From Augochlora pura (Eukaryota; Arthropoda; Insecta; Hymenoptera; Halictidae), in NCBI RefSeq assembly GCF_028453695.1, contig NC_135776.1:5828001-5892000 (forward strand): a stretch of 64,000 bases of DNA, given 5' to 3'. Below, one piece after another: positions 25,722-36,878 of the stretch (its first letter is position 1; each line of letters opens with the position of its first letter). The notes under the pieces were generated by a model, which saw nothing but the letters and a program-made list of their open reading frames with translations, ran no database searches and had not been told where the DNA came from. Position numbers and translations under genes: made by a program.

Positions 25722-28110
25722 TTATCAATCGGATCATTCGATATCCGACGGTGATTTTAAGCAGTATCGGTTTCCGTCGTGAAAATGATGGAAATCGAGC
25801 ACTATGCCGTAAATGGAATAAAAATGGTGCGAGCCGAGAGAGGGAGAGAGAGAGAGAGAGAAAGCTCAGGCGACCGTGTCACGTCAGGGAATGTGTTAAG
25901 GTGCAAACTGGAAACGGTATCAGGAACATTTCAAAGGAATCGCATTTCCTTTGTCCCGTCTGTGTCTTGAGCACTCATGGCCCATGGCATTTATTCACAT
26001 TGTTTTTCATCGATACATTCATCGGAGTCACGTGTCTCGTCGGCGTAGCCGAGTCGAAGCCTCCCTGTTTCGCTCTATTTAAGCACACTGAAAGCCCAAT
26101 CAGAGTAGAAAATTGTAACGAAGATCTGTTTAACAAAAAAAAATGCTCCGCTTTGTGTCAACAATAAGCAGATGACACGCTTTGGTGTCTGTTGCAATAC
26201 ACGATCTCTCTGACAATTGTGAAATATAATAATACACCAAATGATTTGATCTTAATTAGTATGTACAACGTGCAATGAAAATGTTATTTAACCAAAGTCT
26301 TTTCCTTCGACGTTCTATCGCGTTTTCCTTCCAATAATCGTTAATTGTTAATATTATTATTATGATATGAACATTGAATCGCGGTAACATCAAAAGAGGG
26401 GTAATGATTGGTTTCTAAGAGAAGCGATTATATACTGTTTCGTATTATTTTGTACATTGAGAGCTTTCCGTAGATAAGACATAGTTTTTCATATAAATAA
26501 GATGAAAGAATTGAAAGAAATATTTTTTAAAAATGTGAAAATGTGCGGAACTTGATATTTTACATTTCAAATCATTATAAGATTTTATTTTTAGGTCATT
26601 CTATTTATTTCCGCAATGCACCGTGACTGCAGCCTATATTAAATATCTTTTTGCACTCTGGACAAAGGTTGCAAAAAGATGCGTTAATCTAATTCTAGAT
26701 AAATGATTTACTCGCTTTATACGTGAATCTATGAACCATGATCGCGAACGCATAGAAATTAACAAAATCGTTCAGCATAATCGCAATAAAAGTTCGGAAT
26801 TCTTTCTAAAAGTTCGTAATAAAATCGTGGAATTTCTGTTGCATAGTAAATTGTATGATTTCGTGTTTCCGATTACCTTATTCGCGTTTATTTGTTCTAA
26901 ATATAACAACCGTCGTAATTAACTCAGGGTCTGGCCGATTTTAATTGACAAGTTCATCAACGTCCATAAAATGTCCAACATTTTTTCTCTTATTTCTTTT
27001 GAAATGTGCGCAGTGCATAAACAATTATATAACGTATTACAACCGTTGGGAAATGTAATTACATATTTATTTAATAAAAGAGAGTCTCGAAAATAGTTTA
27101 ATTTGTTATTGTATTTGTAAAAAGAACTTTTCATTACTTTTACCAAATAGGACATAATAATCAATGTAAACCGTAAATTAAGATTAATGAACTTATTTTA
27201 ATTTTTAAAGTGTAAAGCCCAAAATGTGTGTAAAAAATTCAAATTACAGATCGTATCTTAGTTAAAACAAAGACAACCGATTTTAACAATTCCGCAAATT
27301 CTCTCCTAATTTTGCACTAAACCATAAATGACAAAGATTTGCACGTAAAATTTCATTCGAGCCAAAAGAAGGATACAAGAATGAAGAAACATAAGAATAC
27401 TGAACTCACAGCCATTTGAAATCATCTTTATTATTTATTTATAATTGGTTCGTACATGTACATGTCTACAATTGTATTTATAAATGCCAATGGTGTCTCT
27501 TAGGTTACAATTTCGGCACCGTCCATTTCCCAAAACAAAATCCACGCCTACGCCAACATCCATTGTGCGACAAGGATTGCAACAATGAATATAAGCTCGC
27601 GAAAAAAACACGGATAAGGCGGCAATGTAAATACAATGGAAGGGATAGCATGCAGTGTGTACAAAAAAAAGAGTTGGTACCAACGCCCTGTTTCCAAATT
27701 CGATTAGACCGTAATACTAATTCGTGGTAAAATAATCGTTAAAATCACACGAACATCGAGTATTGTCAATTAATGAACAACGTATATCATAGTCACGAAT
27801 GCAACCTATATCGAACATGCACTATTAACAAATAACAAAACGATTACGTCGACGTAATGTTTCTCTGCTGTTACAACGGTCTCTAGACACGTGTAAAGCA
27901 ATTGGTATAATTTCAAAATTGCATCTAACAAGAGGAAAAGTAACGTAATTTGACTAATAACCTAATTAACACTGAGAACAATACTTTCTATAAATTTGAG
28001 AACTATTTATTGGATAATAATAAATATAAAATAGAGTAGAAATACGACACAGTGCGGAATAATATAAATACAATCCGAACAAAATATAACAATTTAAATA
28101 ACAATTACAA
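25722..28110. other. Non-coding stretch
   Basis: No supportable gene. It contains a GA microsatellite at about 25840-25862. Open frames of around 100 codons near 25.75-26.17 and 27.4-27.7 kb show no domain, no recognisable homologue and no convincing splice context, so they are left as chance frames. Confidence 0.45.
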
Positions 28111-28116
28111 CGTCGC

Positions 28117-28117
28117 C

Positions 28118-28155
<38 letters not shown>

Positions 28156-28156
28156 G
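28117..28156. repeat. TA microsatellite within a long palindrome
   Basis: A pure TA run is flanked by CTATATG on the left and CATATAG on the right, so the whole block is self-complementary and can fold into a hairpin or cruciform. A separate C homopolymer follows at about 28336-28350. Confidence 0.7.
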
Positions 28157-28468
28157 AGGTTGACCCATTAAACCTGCCCAGAAAAATGCCGAACATTCCC
28201 ATAAAACAGGACAAAAGCTAGGATCAACTTGCCAGGGACAATAAACTAGCGATCCTTGCAGCATAAATCGACTAGCAACACCAACTTACAAGCTACACCA
28301 CGTTACACGTTCCATCGGCCAAAGCATCCCCATCCCCCCCCCCCCCCCCCTTGTACCGAGCAACAATAAATCGTAATTTCGAATAATCATTACCTTGTTC
28401 CATGCGTTCGCACATAGCACTAAATCACTGGTATAAAATTCATCGGTTCCATAATTGTACAACACATT

Positions 28469-30130
28469 TTACATGTCTCCTCGCCTCGCGTTCATTATTA
28501 CGTTACGTTCGTTACGTCCGGAATGGTGCTGCTTCGTGGTAGAAACGAAACGGTAATCGTGCGAGAACATATTGCGGAACCGTATCCGCGCGGGCCCGCT
28601 GTTCGAATTATCGGAACAAAGCAATATAAGGCGTGGTGGGCGACACCAGTTGTTGGTTAGGAGGCAGGCGAAAAACAAAGGCCGAACAAGAAATCCCGAT
28701 GGGTTTCGCGTGGCGAGAACGATCGCGGAACCGAGAGTGTCGCCGACCGACGATCGAATCGCCGAGAAAAGAAAACGAAAGAAAATGAAACACTGAAATA
28801 CCGAAAAAAAAAAGAAAAAAACAAATGGAAAGAAACAGAAGAGAACGAAGCCGAGCGGGTATAATAATTCACAGGGGCTGGGTCGATACCGGATAAACAG
28901 CGTGCTGTCAACAAAATGTACCGCGAGGTAGGGGGGAGGGACGCGATCACGGTGTAACGCGATCGAGAGAATCAAAGAAACTTTCCGCGGCCCGAGAATT
29001 CCGCTTGGACCACGGTGTGTAGGTAACGCGAGTGATCGGGGCGAGAACACCCCGGGGCTTGGGTGGCCACACCGCACGGTTGTGTCGCGCGGAGAAATCT
29101 CAGTCACTGAACGGGCCAGCACCGCGCACAGAGGGGCCCTTAGCCGTCCGTGGATGGACCGTACCGAGGGCAGACCGTTGCGTGCATCGGTGTGCACGGA
29201 AATATTTTCAGCCGATGATCGAACACCGTCGTGGATCCGTTCCGCGATAGGCTGCCGCTCTTTTCCGCCGATCATCGGCGACACACATTCCCGTCGCTCT
29301 CGATTCACTCGAGCCCGAACCTAAACCCAAAGAGGATAGACAACACAACAAGTAGACGACGCACGGATCAAGAGAGGACCAACCGCGTGTATGTTATATA
29401 ATGTACCCGCGTACGTGTATATGCGTGAGAGTAAGTGAGCAAATAACTGAGAAAGAGAGAAATCGAGAAAGAGGTAAACGTGGAGAGAGAGAGAGAGAGA
29501 GAGAGATTGACTGAGTGAGTGAGTGAGTGAGAGAGAGAGAGAAGACTGCGAGGGTGGGTGAGGGAAAGAGAAATAGAGAAGAGAGAGAGAGAGAGAGAGA
29601 AGCAGAGCGAAGGAGAGAAGAGGACGCAAAGCAACGATGATTGCACGAAGGATGCGTTCGCGACGGAAGTACGAGGCACACTAAGGGCGTGGGCAACCGG
29701 AGCAAGGCCGGTGTTGAGTTCCGAGGGGAGGACCACATTGATTTTGATTTTCGAAGCGCGCGCATGAGTCGAGTCTTCGTGTTCAGCCCATTCATACGTA
29801 TGGGACATTGGTCCTTGCCTACTAGATACTATTCTCTGGACCGCCACACGCCGCGTTCCGAATTTTTTTACACCTCGCAGCTCCTCCCAAAGTACCCGGA
29901 ATTCCGAAATCGAACGCAAGCTTATCTTATTCGTACGGCGAAATTGATTCTCTCTCGGCCGCGGAACAGTGGCGGTTACGCGTACGCTCGCGCTTCCGAT
30001 AGTTTTCAAAATGTTTTTCAAACGATAAAGAAGGTGGTAACCTTCGGCTTCTATGGATTCCCTTTTATGGCTTCGATCGACTCAAAACGCCCTCGCCGAA
30101 GCGGTAATTTGAGAGAGGTGTACCTAAAGG
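28469..30130. promoter_or_regulatory. GC-rich island, candidate promoter or first exon
   Basis: This is the one GC-rich, CpG-containing block in the 16-kb gene-poor stretch. It carries a run of GA dinucleotides at about 29482-29601 and another at about 30160-30183. A 279-codon minus-strand frame (28469-29308) spans much of it, but its composition (a Phe-rich run, many Arg and Ser) and lack of any known domain suggest that GC bias keeps the frame open. It could be a remote first exon of the muscarinic receptor on the minus strand, or the promoter of an unseen transcript. Both are inference. Confidence 0.35.
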
Positions 30131-30357
30131 AGAGACGTGGGTGTGATACTGGGAACAATAGAGAGAGAGAGAGAGAGAGAGAAGCAAAGGCAATAGAGAA
30201 CCAAACGTATAATTGCTAATTGATGATTTTATGGTATTAAATAGTACAACTTTAGAACATTTTTTAATGTTTTTCTTAAACTCGTCATACAAGTATTGTA
30301 TTTCATTTTAGTTATTTCGTTCTGTTATTTTACCGTATTTTAGTTATCTTAGTTTGT

Positions 30358-30477
30358 GTTATTTTATCTTATTTTAATTATTTAATTTGATGTTATTTTA
30401 TCTTAATTTAATTATTTAATTTGATGTTATTTTATCTTATATTAATTATTTAATTTTATGTTACTTTATTTTATTAC
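30358..30477. repeat. Tandem repeat, 34-bp unit, 3.5 copies
   Basis: Units start at 30358, 30392, 30426 and 30460, each beginning GTTATTTTATCTTA or a close variant (the last reads GTTACTTTATTTTA) and ending ATTATTTAATTTGAT. The spacing is exactly 34 bp each time, which suggests recent slippage or unequal exchange. Confidence 0.85.
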
Positions 30478-30559
30478 TATGTTAATATGCAAAGAGATGA
30501 ACCATTTGAAAACCTTAAGGAAATTCAATAAAGTTCATTACTAGGAACAATGGAAAAAG

Positions 30560-31020
30560 TTTTCGCCGTGAAAGAATAAAGAAAGGTGGGAAAGGAGGAG
30601 ATATGGGGAGGGAGAAATTGAGGGGTAACATAATAAAATAAAAGAATCTAGGTATAACGAAAAATAGAAATTAAGAGTAAGGTAGTTGGAAGAAAAAGGA
30701 AAAAAAGATAACATAAAATGGAGAAATACATATTGGATGATGGATTAAAAAATGAGATATTTGCGAAAGAAAGAGGATCGTTGAAACACCTGTTAGAAGA
30801 TTGCGAAGAGACGAAAGAGACAGGTCTATGTGTAGGGAGAATATTGCGGGGCAAAAAGGAAGAAAAAATTGTAGAATGGAATGTGAAAAATATGATCTCT
30901 AGAGCGATATGTAAATAGATCTAGAGATGTATAGGACAATCAGGATGGAGGTGATTCTACGTAAAAAGATAAGGTCAAGATGTAGAATAAATTTGTTTCG
31001 TTTCAGACATCGTTTGCAAG
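30560..31020 (+). mobile_element. Possible remnant of a non-LTR retrotransposon 3' end
   Basis: A purine-rich segment contains an open frame (30718-30918) with the sequence SLKHLLEDCEETKE. This resembles the Cys/His segment (H followed by C four to five residues later, then acidic residues) found near the C-terminus of insect non-LTR element ORF2 proteins. Only this scrap is visible, with no reverse transcriptase domain, so it would be a dead fragment. The similarity is from memory and weak. Confidence 0.3.
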
Positions 31021-31024
31021 AAAA

Positions 31025-31105
31025 ACGAATTTGAAAATTAAGCAGAGACGCGCCTGTTGAATAGCAGAGATGATCACTGACGCGTCTGATCAAGATCAGC
31101 CGGTT
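31025..31105. repeat. Dispersed repeat, copy 2
   Basis: Contains GAATTTGAAAATTAA, TTGAATAG and GACGCGTCTGATCA in the same order as the segment at 23.39 kb. It directly follows the possible retrotransposon scrap. The sequence from here to 33.1 kb is AT-rich with no exon I can support. Confidence 0.4.
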
Positions 31106-33107
31106 CTACTTATTGTAGCTCATGCGAACTTGGCGGATCTTTATCTGATTTTTCGCTGATGTAAAACTTCGAATGAATCAATTTTATTCTACCTTTTGTT
31201 TTATTATTTAGGTAGAATCACAAGTAAATATATTTTATACAAGTAAGTGTTAAATGATACACTGTACATACTTGTAAAATTAAATAAACATTTTAAGATA
31301 ATATTTCAGTTCGTAAGGAAGCAAATAATTACTTAAAATTAACTAATGTAATACAGTTTAAGAAATGGTCTCTAAAAACAGTTTCAGTTTCCATTTCAAA
31401 TACTATTTTAGCCAGCACCGCACCGGCACTGGTGTACACAACAAGTAGAAACGGTAAGCCGTGAGCAGACACTTTAGCCGCCCTGGCTTAAAAGTTTCTT
31501 TGGACCGCGTACCTTATGAACTTTTAAAATTGTTTTTCTTAAAAACGGAATTCTGTAGATAAAGATTTTATCTCTTCCGTTTACTTTTTCATTCCGCGAA
31601 TACCAGATAAAATCCCCGATACTTTTAGTTTTTGTGAACACTTTCGGATAAGTGAAAATGTATTATATGTTTTAAGTATTAAAATAAAGTTTTTTTATTC
31701 AGAAATAGAAATTGCTTGCATTAACTAAATGAAAAGAGATATATTAACATTCGCTTGATTTCTTAATAATATTACGTAAAGACAAAAATTAATTCGAATA
31801 CAACTGAAAATTAGTCTTATTAAAAATCAAACAATAGCGTTTCTGAATACTTCGAGAATACTGTTTAATGGTTTATATTATATCGATTGCAATCATTTCT
31901 TTAATAGGTATATCAAATTTTTAATACTGAAAATTATAAACAACTTTTTTCATTCTTTTCTGTAAGGAAATATGTTGTTAAATGTTTAAGAAAATTCAAA
32001 TCCTACGCGTTTTACATTTTATCGTGACTCACAAGCTATGCCCTTCGTTGGCATGAATACTGCATAAGGTTAACGTCACAATGAGCCATTGAAAGATCAT
32101 GCCACTCGTATCGGCAGGTGACCTTGTTTGCGCCTGAAGTGACAAATGTTAAACACTATCTCTAGAAGCAGGTACAAAAGGTCTATGCCGGCGAATGGCA
32201 AGGACAAAGGTTGACAGTGTTCGGAATTTTGCTTAACATTATATCGTAAACCCGATCTTAACAATCGCTGTTTAACAAAGTTTAACAGTAAGCTGTTTCT
32301 AACAAAATCTTCTTAAGAGGAATTAACTGTAAATAACAATTTCCACATACAGATGCTCGGTTATTCCAGCTAAGATAATTGAGATATTTTTAGAGTAACT
32401 ATGGATCGACTTAGATTGATTAAGGATATTAAGTATACTTGCGCTAATCAAACATTATTTATATAAAATTTAAATAAATAAATATTATATTTACTTAATT
32501 CGCAAAAAACAGGGTGACTTTATGGAAATTGCAAATCGAAAAAATGTTCCAAATAAACGTTAAACAATTTCATTGGATCATGATTTGATATGATTTTTTT
32601 GTAAGCGGGCGTGTAAATGTAAGAATGAAACTTTGACTGATTTCTTAATTATAGACATCGATTAAATTTATAGTGTAATGATGAATTAAAGAAAATTGAA
32701 TCATTGTTTCCAGACTTATTCTAGAAAAAACACATATTATAGGAAAAACCATAATAAATGCATAATAATGTTATGTGGAAAAAGAGTAACTAATAATAAG
32801 GAAAAGGACAGGATTAAGTATTTTAACTTGTTTTATTTGACAGATACAACTATCAATACAGACGTCTCACCGATATTTCAAGTATAAGCAAAACATGATG
32901 CTCTGCTTAAATGATGCAGCGTATTAAATAGAAAAGGTTGAAAAATGAAAAGTTTCAGTAACTAGAATCGAAACAAGACACAATTTGTTCAAGATTGATT
33001 ATTAAGTGGCTAATTCGTAAAAGATATGCGAGGCGACGCACAATAGTACACATTTTAATAATTCTTCTACTTATCAGTAAGCAAGGTAAACTTAAAACAT
33101 ACATAGA

Positions 33108-36100
33108 TCACATGAAATAGCCAAATCCAAATGAACGTTTTATAGCATCCCAATAGTACCTCTCCCAATTCTCTTTCGTTGATTCTTCCTCGCTATAAAA
33201 TAATTACAAGTTATTACATATTGTTCCACAATTATAGATATGGTAGTAAAGTGTTGGTAATAAATAATAAAATTATGTAGAGGAATACAGTATATCCAGA
33301 GATAGAGGTATCATTAATTTCAGCGCACTGTCGTCTAGATGTACAATTGTTCTAAGAAAATAACATTTTAATTTTGTTACCTGGATGGTACACCTGTTTG
33401 CGTTAAATTAACTTCAGTATGATCATTCTTCTCCGAGATGCCAATAATTACTTCACTGTAATGTCCATCAGGCCATTGTTTACAACGCCACCTTTGCACA
33501 ATCTTCGTGGGTGTAATTTCAGTAAATTCTCCATGAATATTACCACCAAACAGTTCAAACTTTCCACCCTTCTTCGCCTCCATTTTTACCGGTCCTTTCG
33601 TGAACGCCTGAACCATCTGTAAAAAGACATTGTTAGTTTGAAAATAGATTTCCTACCGAAAGATAATTAATCACCGTAATCAATGCATTTATAATAATTT
33701 TGTGAATGTAACAATTAAAATTAAATTTTAATTGTTTTGTTTCGCGAATCTAAAAAATGGTCAAATATTTCCACTATCACCACATTCTTCGTCAAAATCA
33801 AAATACCAATGATAATGAAAGCAGCTGAATAATAATGTTATTAAGATCATTTTATTGGTATGAACAGTTTTTACTGGTAACTGCTTGTATTTGAAAATAT
33901 AAATAATATCTCGGAAGTACCTCTGCCTACAAAGAAATCTTCATCGCCATATGATGACTTCTTCTGTGCAACTTTTGTTAAACAAATTTTTCTCTTCCAT
34001 TGTTTCGGAGATATGGTAAATAGTCATTACACCGCTCAGTATATGATCATTCAAAATGATTCTAAAATAGTAATTGATGTATGAGGAAGATAAACAAGGA
34101 AAGTACTTTTATACTTGTTTTGTTACCAAATCAAATAAAACCTGTCCAATCTTTCTTTTTCTTTGTTTAAAATTTGCAAACGATAATCTTGTACATGAAT
34201 TAAAAGGTTTGAATTATCAGAGAATCGATTTTCTTTTCTAATTGCCAAGCTTCTAAAAATGGGTGTGCCATACCATCAATGTGTACGCTATCATTAATGC
34301 AAAGTAGATGCTAGTGGAGCGTTAAAACAACGGACTTACAACAAACATATTTTCCCTAATTAAAATGTAATATTGAACTATGTACGCTTGCTCAGTGGAG
34401 TCCACAGTTTACTAGTGTGTAAATTAAATTGACGTTCTTCAAAAAAATATTACAAATTTCTGTTTAGTTTCCGAAAGTCGATCAGAAACATTTACTAAAA
34501 GTTCGTAACCCAAGATGTTACGGTTTGTTGTACAAAGTAATTATTATGTTTAATCAGAATGATAGAAATTTTACCTCAGTCTTCGTGAACACATTGAAGA
34601 AATCTTCTGCTCTACATTGGAACTTATGTTGCTGCTTAATCGTTGATGTCAAAATCTTGGCTCCCAATGATTTTCCCTTATTTGACAACGCCACTGTGGA
34701 ATTCATTTGCATCTTCAACAATTAATTAAAAAATATGTAATTAATAAACCGTAAAATATAAAAAACTCGCACAAAAATTTGCAAAAGTACAGTAACTTGA
34801 ATCGTAATGTTTGCATGTTATAAATATTTTTGCTTGTACGAAATAAAATAGTCACTCGACCATATTGATCAAGCTTATTATATAAAAAATATATAATGTG
34901 TATGATTAATGCTATTACTACTGCTACTACTACTCTTTCAATTTACTTGACCAAGTAAAACGCATGAACTCAAAACGCAATAGTACTTTGCAATGTTGCA
35001 TAAAGATTTCGAATATTATTTTTGTAGTTATTTCTATACTTACTTTTGCATTGAATACAGAGGTGATACTTGAAACATTCTCTTTCGCACTATCTTTTTT
35101 TGGTAGAATCATTCCAGCGGCAAATTCTGTTGACCAAAGAATACAAATTAATATAATCTACAAATATTTATTTATCCATAGAAGTATTTCGTTCTCGTAA
35201 TTAAAAGTTCTCAACATAACAATTAGAAAAGCCCTCTCTCCCCACTTACCTTCTCTTAAAGCGGAGACATATTTCGTTAACTTTTCTCGGATGGCATCCT
35301 TTCCTTTCGTGTGCAAAAAATGTTTTACAGCTTCGCCTTCATCTGTACTATCTTTCAAAGTAATTTCGATCTGTAATTGATCAAGATACCTTCATCATCT
35401 TACTGGTAATTCCTAAGTTTGATAATAAATTATTAATGAAAGATCTTTGTCATTATTAATTTATTCATCATTTTCATACGTCAAAAAAAAACATTAACAA
35501 AATATATTTTACTCATAATCGCACATTTTAAACAAATCCTAACAAAGCATAACAGAAAAACAAACATTCTATAATATCTAGAAATAGTAAATAAGTGAGT
35601 TATCATATGAAAATTAAGGATGAGTAAAGCATAAAGAACTAGGTATTAATACACCTCTTCCTCACTACTCACAATGTATAATAAAACTGAGGATCATAAC
35701 AAGATTAATACGTTCACGGTCCTGTAATCCGTATGTAATAATGTAATATAATTAATACGTGACATTGAAATGATTAATGGAAAATAAAAAATGACATAAC
35801 ACTAAATATAATTAATCTTGAAACTATTTTGAAATTAGTGGAATGATTCTATGCAAGTATTAGAAGAAATTTATTTATTATTGTTCTTGTAAAAAAATAT
35901 AGTTATTCTGCTATCAACAATGTAGATGCCAAAACGGTGAACATGTTAAACCATAAATTATTTATGAAGCAAGTATTTATGACTTGCAAACAATAATGAC
36001 AGTGAGGTGTTAATATTATTTACTTACATCTACTTCAGTAATATCATTCTCCTCAGATAGATTTGGAATGTTTATTTTACCCTCAATCTTCTTATCAGAT

Positions 36101-36878
36101 TTTCCATTGCATATCCATTTTAAAACAATATTCCATTCATAGAAGAAAATTAATTTACCTTTCCTATTGTTAGCCATTGCCTCACCCTTGCATTTCTCTA
36201 CTTCTGTTACCGTACATACAACTGAAAAAAATTCTATATAAATATACCAATGACGTACATATACGCATACATATACACCAACAGGTAGTAACCCATAAAT
36301 TTGTGCTGTGCATAAAATAAATATAAAATACGAATTCAATTTATATTCATTTTTTATGAATAGATCAAAAGGTTAATTCCCATTAAAATCGTCTCATTCG
36401 TTAACTACATTCGCCGAGTGTATATGTATATTAAAAAGTCAATAATTGAAAATCAAATCCAATATAAACTTTATAACAAATGAATGATTGGTGCAGAAAA
36501 GAGATAGTAAGAAAAATTACACACTACAACATTCAAATGCTACTGGAATTAATTTACACATAAAATATTAAAAGATATAAACCTTGATCTCCTTCTATCT
36601 TCATATTGGTAAATAATTCTTTCAACTTATCCTGGGACCATGCACAGGCATTTTTCTCTGTCCTGAAGAACAAAATGTGATCAATTAAATAGATTGCATT
36701 ACAGAAAGACATTACCAGTCATTTGAGCAATTAATACTCATAAGCAATAATTTTTCCACTTATTAATAATATATACATATGTATGTAGTTTAACATACCA
36801 ATGCCAGTTATTGACATTAGTGGCATCAGGCCTTTCTTCAACAATCCACCTGGGATCACCTTCACCCCACTTTGCCAT
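33108..36878 (-). CDS. AHSA1: Activator of Hsp90 ATPase (AHA1)
   Basis: Cytosolic co-chaperone that binds Hsp90 and stimulates its ATPase cycle. Eight coding exons (minus): 36878-36799, 36662-36583, 36221-36028, 35370-35250, 35126-35044, 34712-34575, 33616-33381 and 33192-33108. Phases are consistent and give 338 aa, the length I recall for human AHSA1. It starts MAKWGEGDPRWIVEERPDAT and continues NVNNWHWTEKNA (about residues 21-32), the family's N-terminal hallmark. The Aha1_N domain covers about 25-160. The C-terminal START-like AHSA1 domain (about 205-330) includes VQRWRCKQWPDGHYSEV. The protein ends RYYWDAIKRSFGFGYFM. An acceptor AG lies directly before the ATG, so the 5' UTR is spliced. 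A good donor (GTAAGT) on the minus strand near 37771-37777 could end the first, non-coding exon. Confidence 0.96.

Noticed and set aside
28469..29308. 279-codon minus-strand open frame
   Set aside because: It is the longest unexplained frame, but it lies in a GC-rich block where stops are rare. It has a Phe-rich low-complexity run, no domain and no recognisable homologue. I treat it as a composition effect.
29368..30021. 217-codon minus-strand frame with long Ser-Leu runs
   Set aside because: It translates the GA-repeat block; no conserved residues are visible.
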